From Vitis vinifera (taxonomy: Eukaryota > Streptophyta > Magnoliopsida > Vitales > Vitaceae), in NCBI RefSeq assembly GCF_030704535.1, contig NC_081812.1:21923501-21987500 (forward strand): DNA of 64,000 nucleotides. The letters are read 5' to 3'. Below, piece by piece: positions 61,290 through 64,000 of this stretch; the first letter of the stretch is position 1, and every line of letters starts with the position of its first letter. A program made the translations under genes and the position numbers. Below the pieces are notes generated by a model. It was not told where the DNA came from and did not search any database. It saw only the letters and a list, made by a program, of their open reading frames with translations.

Positions 61290-64000
61290 TATTTTTTTAT
61301 AATAGTAAAGTTGAAGAGAATGATGAGACATCCTTCCCACAAAGTACAAAACTTGATTAAAGTATGACTATACTCCACCATGTATAAGGAGAAGTATCGA
61401 TAAAAGCGTGGACAAAATATCTCAAAAACTAAAATCAAACTCTTGCAAACATCACCCACCCCTTTCGAATTACAAATTGAAAGCTGACTACATAGAATAA
61501 CATTAGGTGGAATTCCTCTGAAGGTGATGGTACAAGAAGCCTAAAAAGAGGAGTAGAAATGAATAAGATCCCATAGCATCCCTTTTGTTTTGCACTTTTC
61601 CTCAAAAATCCTAACATTTCTCTTTTGCCACACAACCCACAATATAGTGATGCATGCGATATGCTAAAGAGTCTTGCTTTTGATTGAATTCCCTAAGCCT
61701 CTAAATGAAATAATTATTATATCTCCAATACTCCTTGGTGGAACTCAATCCATATTAGTTACATTGAAAAGCTTATGCCAAAGCCCTAGTGTTATTGAGC
61801 AACATAAAAAAAGATGATAAATTGATTCTCCACTCCCTTTGCATAAAATGCACCAATGAGGATTAAGAGATATGTAAGGTCTTCTTACTTGTAGCATGCC
61901 ATTGGTATTTACCTTCTTGTGCACCACCAACTACGCAAAGGCTTTAACCTTTGAAGAGGCTTTTGATTTCCAAGCAAAATTAGTTGGAAGGAACAAAATT
62001 GGATTAGAGGGCTTGGACAAGACCGTGAAAATATATTTTACTGAGAATGAACAAATGGAGGATGAGGACCAAGCTCTTGAGTCGTGGTAGAAGAAGATAA
62101 GTGCATTGAATTAAGTGAAGATATTAGTCTTTCGAGAAGTTCAATTTCTAAATTAGTGAGATTGCGTTAGAAATTAAGATTCTAAGAAGACGGTTAGGAA
62201 TTTCCAAGGACATCAGAGATGGTAAGATTTCTTATTGGAATAACCCTATAAAGACTTGCAAATCGTGAGCATAAAAGTTTATCTCTCCATCATAAATCTT
62301 CCTAGAATCGGATTCTCTCCCCATTCCCTACCACAAAGCGGGTGTATGGGGAAAAGTTCTGAAAGACTTGAGCAATAGCCTTCCAAGGATATTTGTGTGA
62401 CCATCTAACTAAAATGTTGGTTTCATCCATTAGTATGTATCCCATAAATGCTTGAAATCATCTGATACCATAACATAACTTTCCCTAAAGAATCTCCAAA
62501 GCCATTTCTCTAAGAGAGCACAATTTCTCAAGGAAATCTTCCTTATCCCCAACTTTTCAAACTCCTTTGGTCTACACACTGTATCCTAATTGATAAGATG
62601 ATCTTTCTTCCTATCTCTCGTCCTAGACCATAGGATTCCTTTGCATTTTCTCAATCTTTAAGGTTACTGATACTAGAATCTTGAAAAAAGAGAGAAAATA
62701 GCTAGGGATGTGAGACAAACAAGACCGAATTAAGGTTATCCTCCTTCCTAAAGACAAGAGAGCCTTCTTCTACCCATCCGACCTCCTCAAAATTCTATCA
62801 ACCATTGGAACCAAAAGAATTAGCTTGAGGTTTTGTAGAATTTCTAGAGAAGCTTTAGAGAAGAAAATGGTATCCACTGCAAATTATAAAAGAGACACTC
62901 TAGTCCTATCCCTACCAACTATGAAACTCTCAAATGGACCCCTTTCCTCCTTTCTCGTTATCATCCTACTAAGGATATCCACTATAAGGGTAAAAAGGAA
63001 AGGAGAAAGAGGGTCTCCTTGTTTTAATCATCTAGTGGCCTTAACCCAACCTTTGATACTTCAATTTACTAAGATTGCAAAACTCATTGAAGACGCTTCC
63101 CTCGTCTAGGATGTCCATTTTGTGCTAAAACCTTTCCTTTTTCAGCACATGGTCCAAAAATCCCCAATCCACATGGTTGTAGGTCTTTTCAAATTCAATT
63201 TTGAAGACCACCCCATCCCTTTCCCCCCAAACTTCCTTTTCTCATCCACCACTTCATTTGCAATCAAAACCGCATCTAGAGTTTGTCTCCCTTCAACGAA
63301 GGCTCGTTGAGATAGAAAAATTGTTTCATTAAGCACTCTTCTTAAGCGCCTTGACAAGGCCTTAGCTATAATCTTATATAAACTTGTAACCAAGTTAATA
63401 TGTCTAAAATTTGAAATTTTGGTTGTTTGACTGTTTTTTTTTGGCACAAGGGTAGTGAAACTTGTAACCAAGTCACATTGGTGCTTTGATTTATTACCTC
63501 ATTATCGTGGAACTCCACAAACACTCTTAAAAGGTCATTTTTTATCACATTCCGTCACTTTTGATGTACCGCAGTAGTAAACCAAGGATCTTCCCCTTGT
63601 TTAGTTGGAACACCGCAAGGTGTACCTCCTCTTCAGAGAAAGGACGGTCTAGCCAAGCAACACTCTCTCCAAAAATGGGTGACCACTTGAGGGTTTGTTG
63701 TAGAGCTTTTTGAAAAAATTCAATATCTCTTCTGATATATTTTCAATGTTGTCTAATTTTACTCCCTTTGCAGACACCAAGGAATTTATGAATTTCCTTT
63801 TTTCGCCTCCCATTGGCCACTCTATGAAAGAGCTTATAGTTGCAATCTCCTTCTTTGATCCATTTAACCCTAGATTTTTGCCTCCAATGAACTTCTACCT
63901 TTAACAATAAATCTTCCAGATCCCGCTTTCTTAAGGCTCTCAAAATGGAGAGATCAAGAGTCAAGTTCCTTTCTTGGTCAGTTACATCAATCCTACCAAT
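61290..64000 (-). mobile_element. Decayed non-LTR retrotransposon (L1-like LINE), antisense in RRP5 intron 21, runs off the window
   Basis: Read from the right on the minus strand: a linker region (VKWIKEGDCNYKLFHR, about 63750-63960), reverse-transcriptase blocks (FRHINLVTSLYKIIAKALS and AFVEGRQTLDAVLIANEVVD, 63142-63471), the catalytic-motif region at 62872-62883, and a zf-RVT tail (CILCKGSGESIYHLFLCC, 61745-61930). Many stops and frameshifts separate the pieces. The catalytic box is FAVD instead of F-A-D-D, with a stop just before it. The endonuclease part would lie beyond 64000. No functional protein can be made. Confidence 0.9.

Noticed and set aside
39000-64000. A co-operating multi-gene system or gene cluster
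   Set aside because: The F-box gene and RRP5, like the four genes to the left, belong to unrelated pathways with separate promoters; adjacency shows no functional link.

Overview
This is a plant nuclear genome window. It is AT-rich, its genes are split by short GT-AG introns, it carries one nuclear tRNA gene, and it holds LINE, SINE and MITE relics. The predicted proteins look like a woody eudicot, and the RRP5 protein in particular reads like grapevine (Vitis). That species call comes from memory of the family, not from a search.

Left part, all on the minus strand: (1) 841-5448, an eight-exon long-chain-base-1-phosphate / lipid phosphate phosphatase of the LPP-delta type; (2) 9969-12754, an eight-exon MS2-type plastid fatty acyl reductase needed for the pollen wall; (3) 17334-21255, a seven-exon ATXR4-type SET-domain protein with one probable U12-type intron; (4) 21618-24201, a three-exon DUF620 protein. 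A tRNA-Gly(UCC) gene lies on the plus strand at 13321-13392, in front of the MS2 gene. Every exon join was checked by hand for reading frame and splice dinucleotides.

Middle part, 24.2-38.9 kb: no supportable gene. It is a mosaic of MITE-like elements, tandem duplications and an A-C-B block duplicated between 29.6 and 35.3 kb, with a 549-bp insertion inside one copy.

Right part, plus strand: an intronless KMD-type F-box/kelch gene (39123-40154), then the first 21 exons (847 codons, eight S1 domains) of RRP5, a ribosome-biogenesis factor. Its leader has site II and telo-box motifs. RRP5 introns are loaded with transposon remains: a 1.23-kb Harbinger-like element, a SINE with an 18-bp target duplication, LINE 3' fragments, and a decayed antisense LINE that fills the last 2.7 kb and runs off the window, so the rest of RRP5 is not visible.

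The genes are ordinary, unlinked plant housekeeping and developmental genes; I see no operon-like or novel multi-gene system. The most informative oddities are the probable U12 intron in ATXR4, the tandem duplication downstream of MS2 that carries a decayed copy of its terminal exon, the perfect 22-bp hairpin abutting a tRNA gene that lacks a nearby T-run, and the nested repeat histories.
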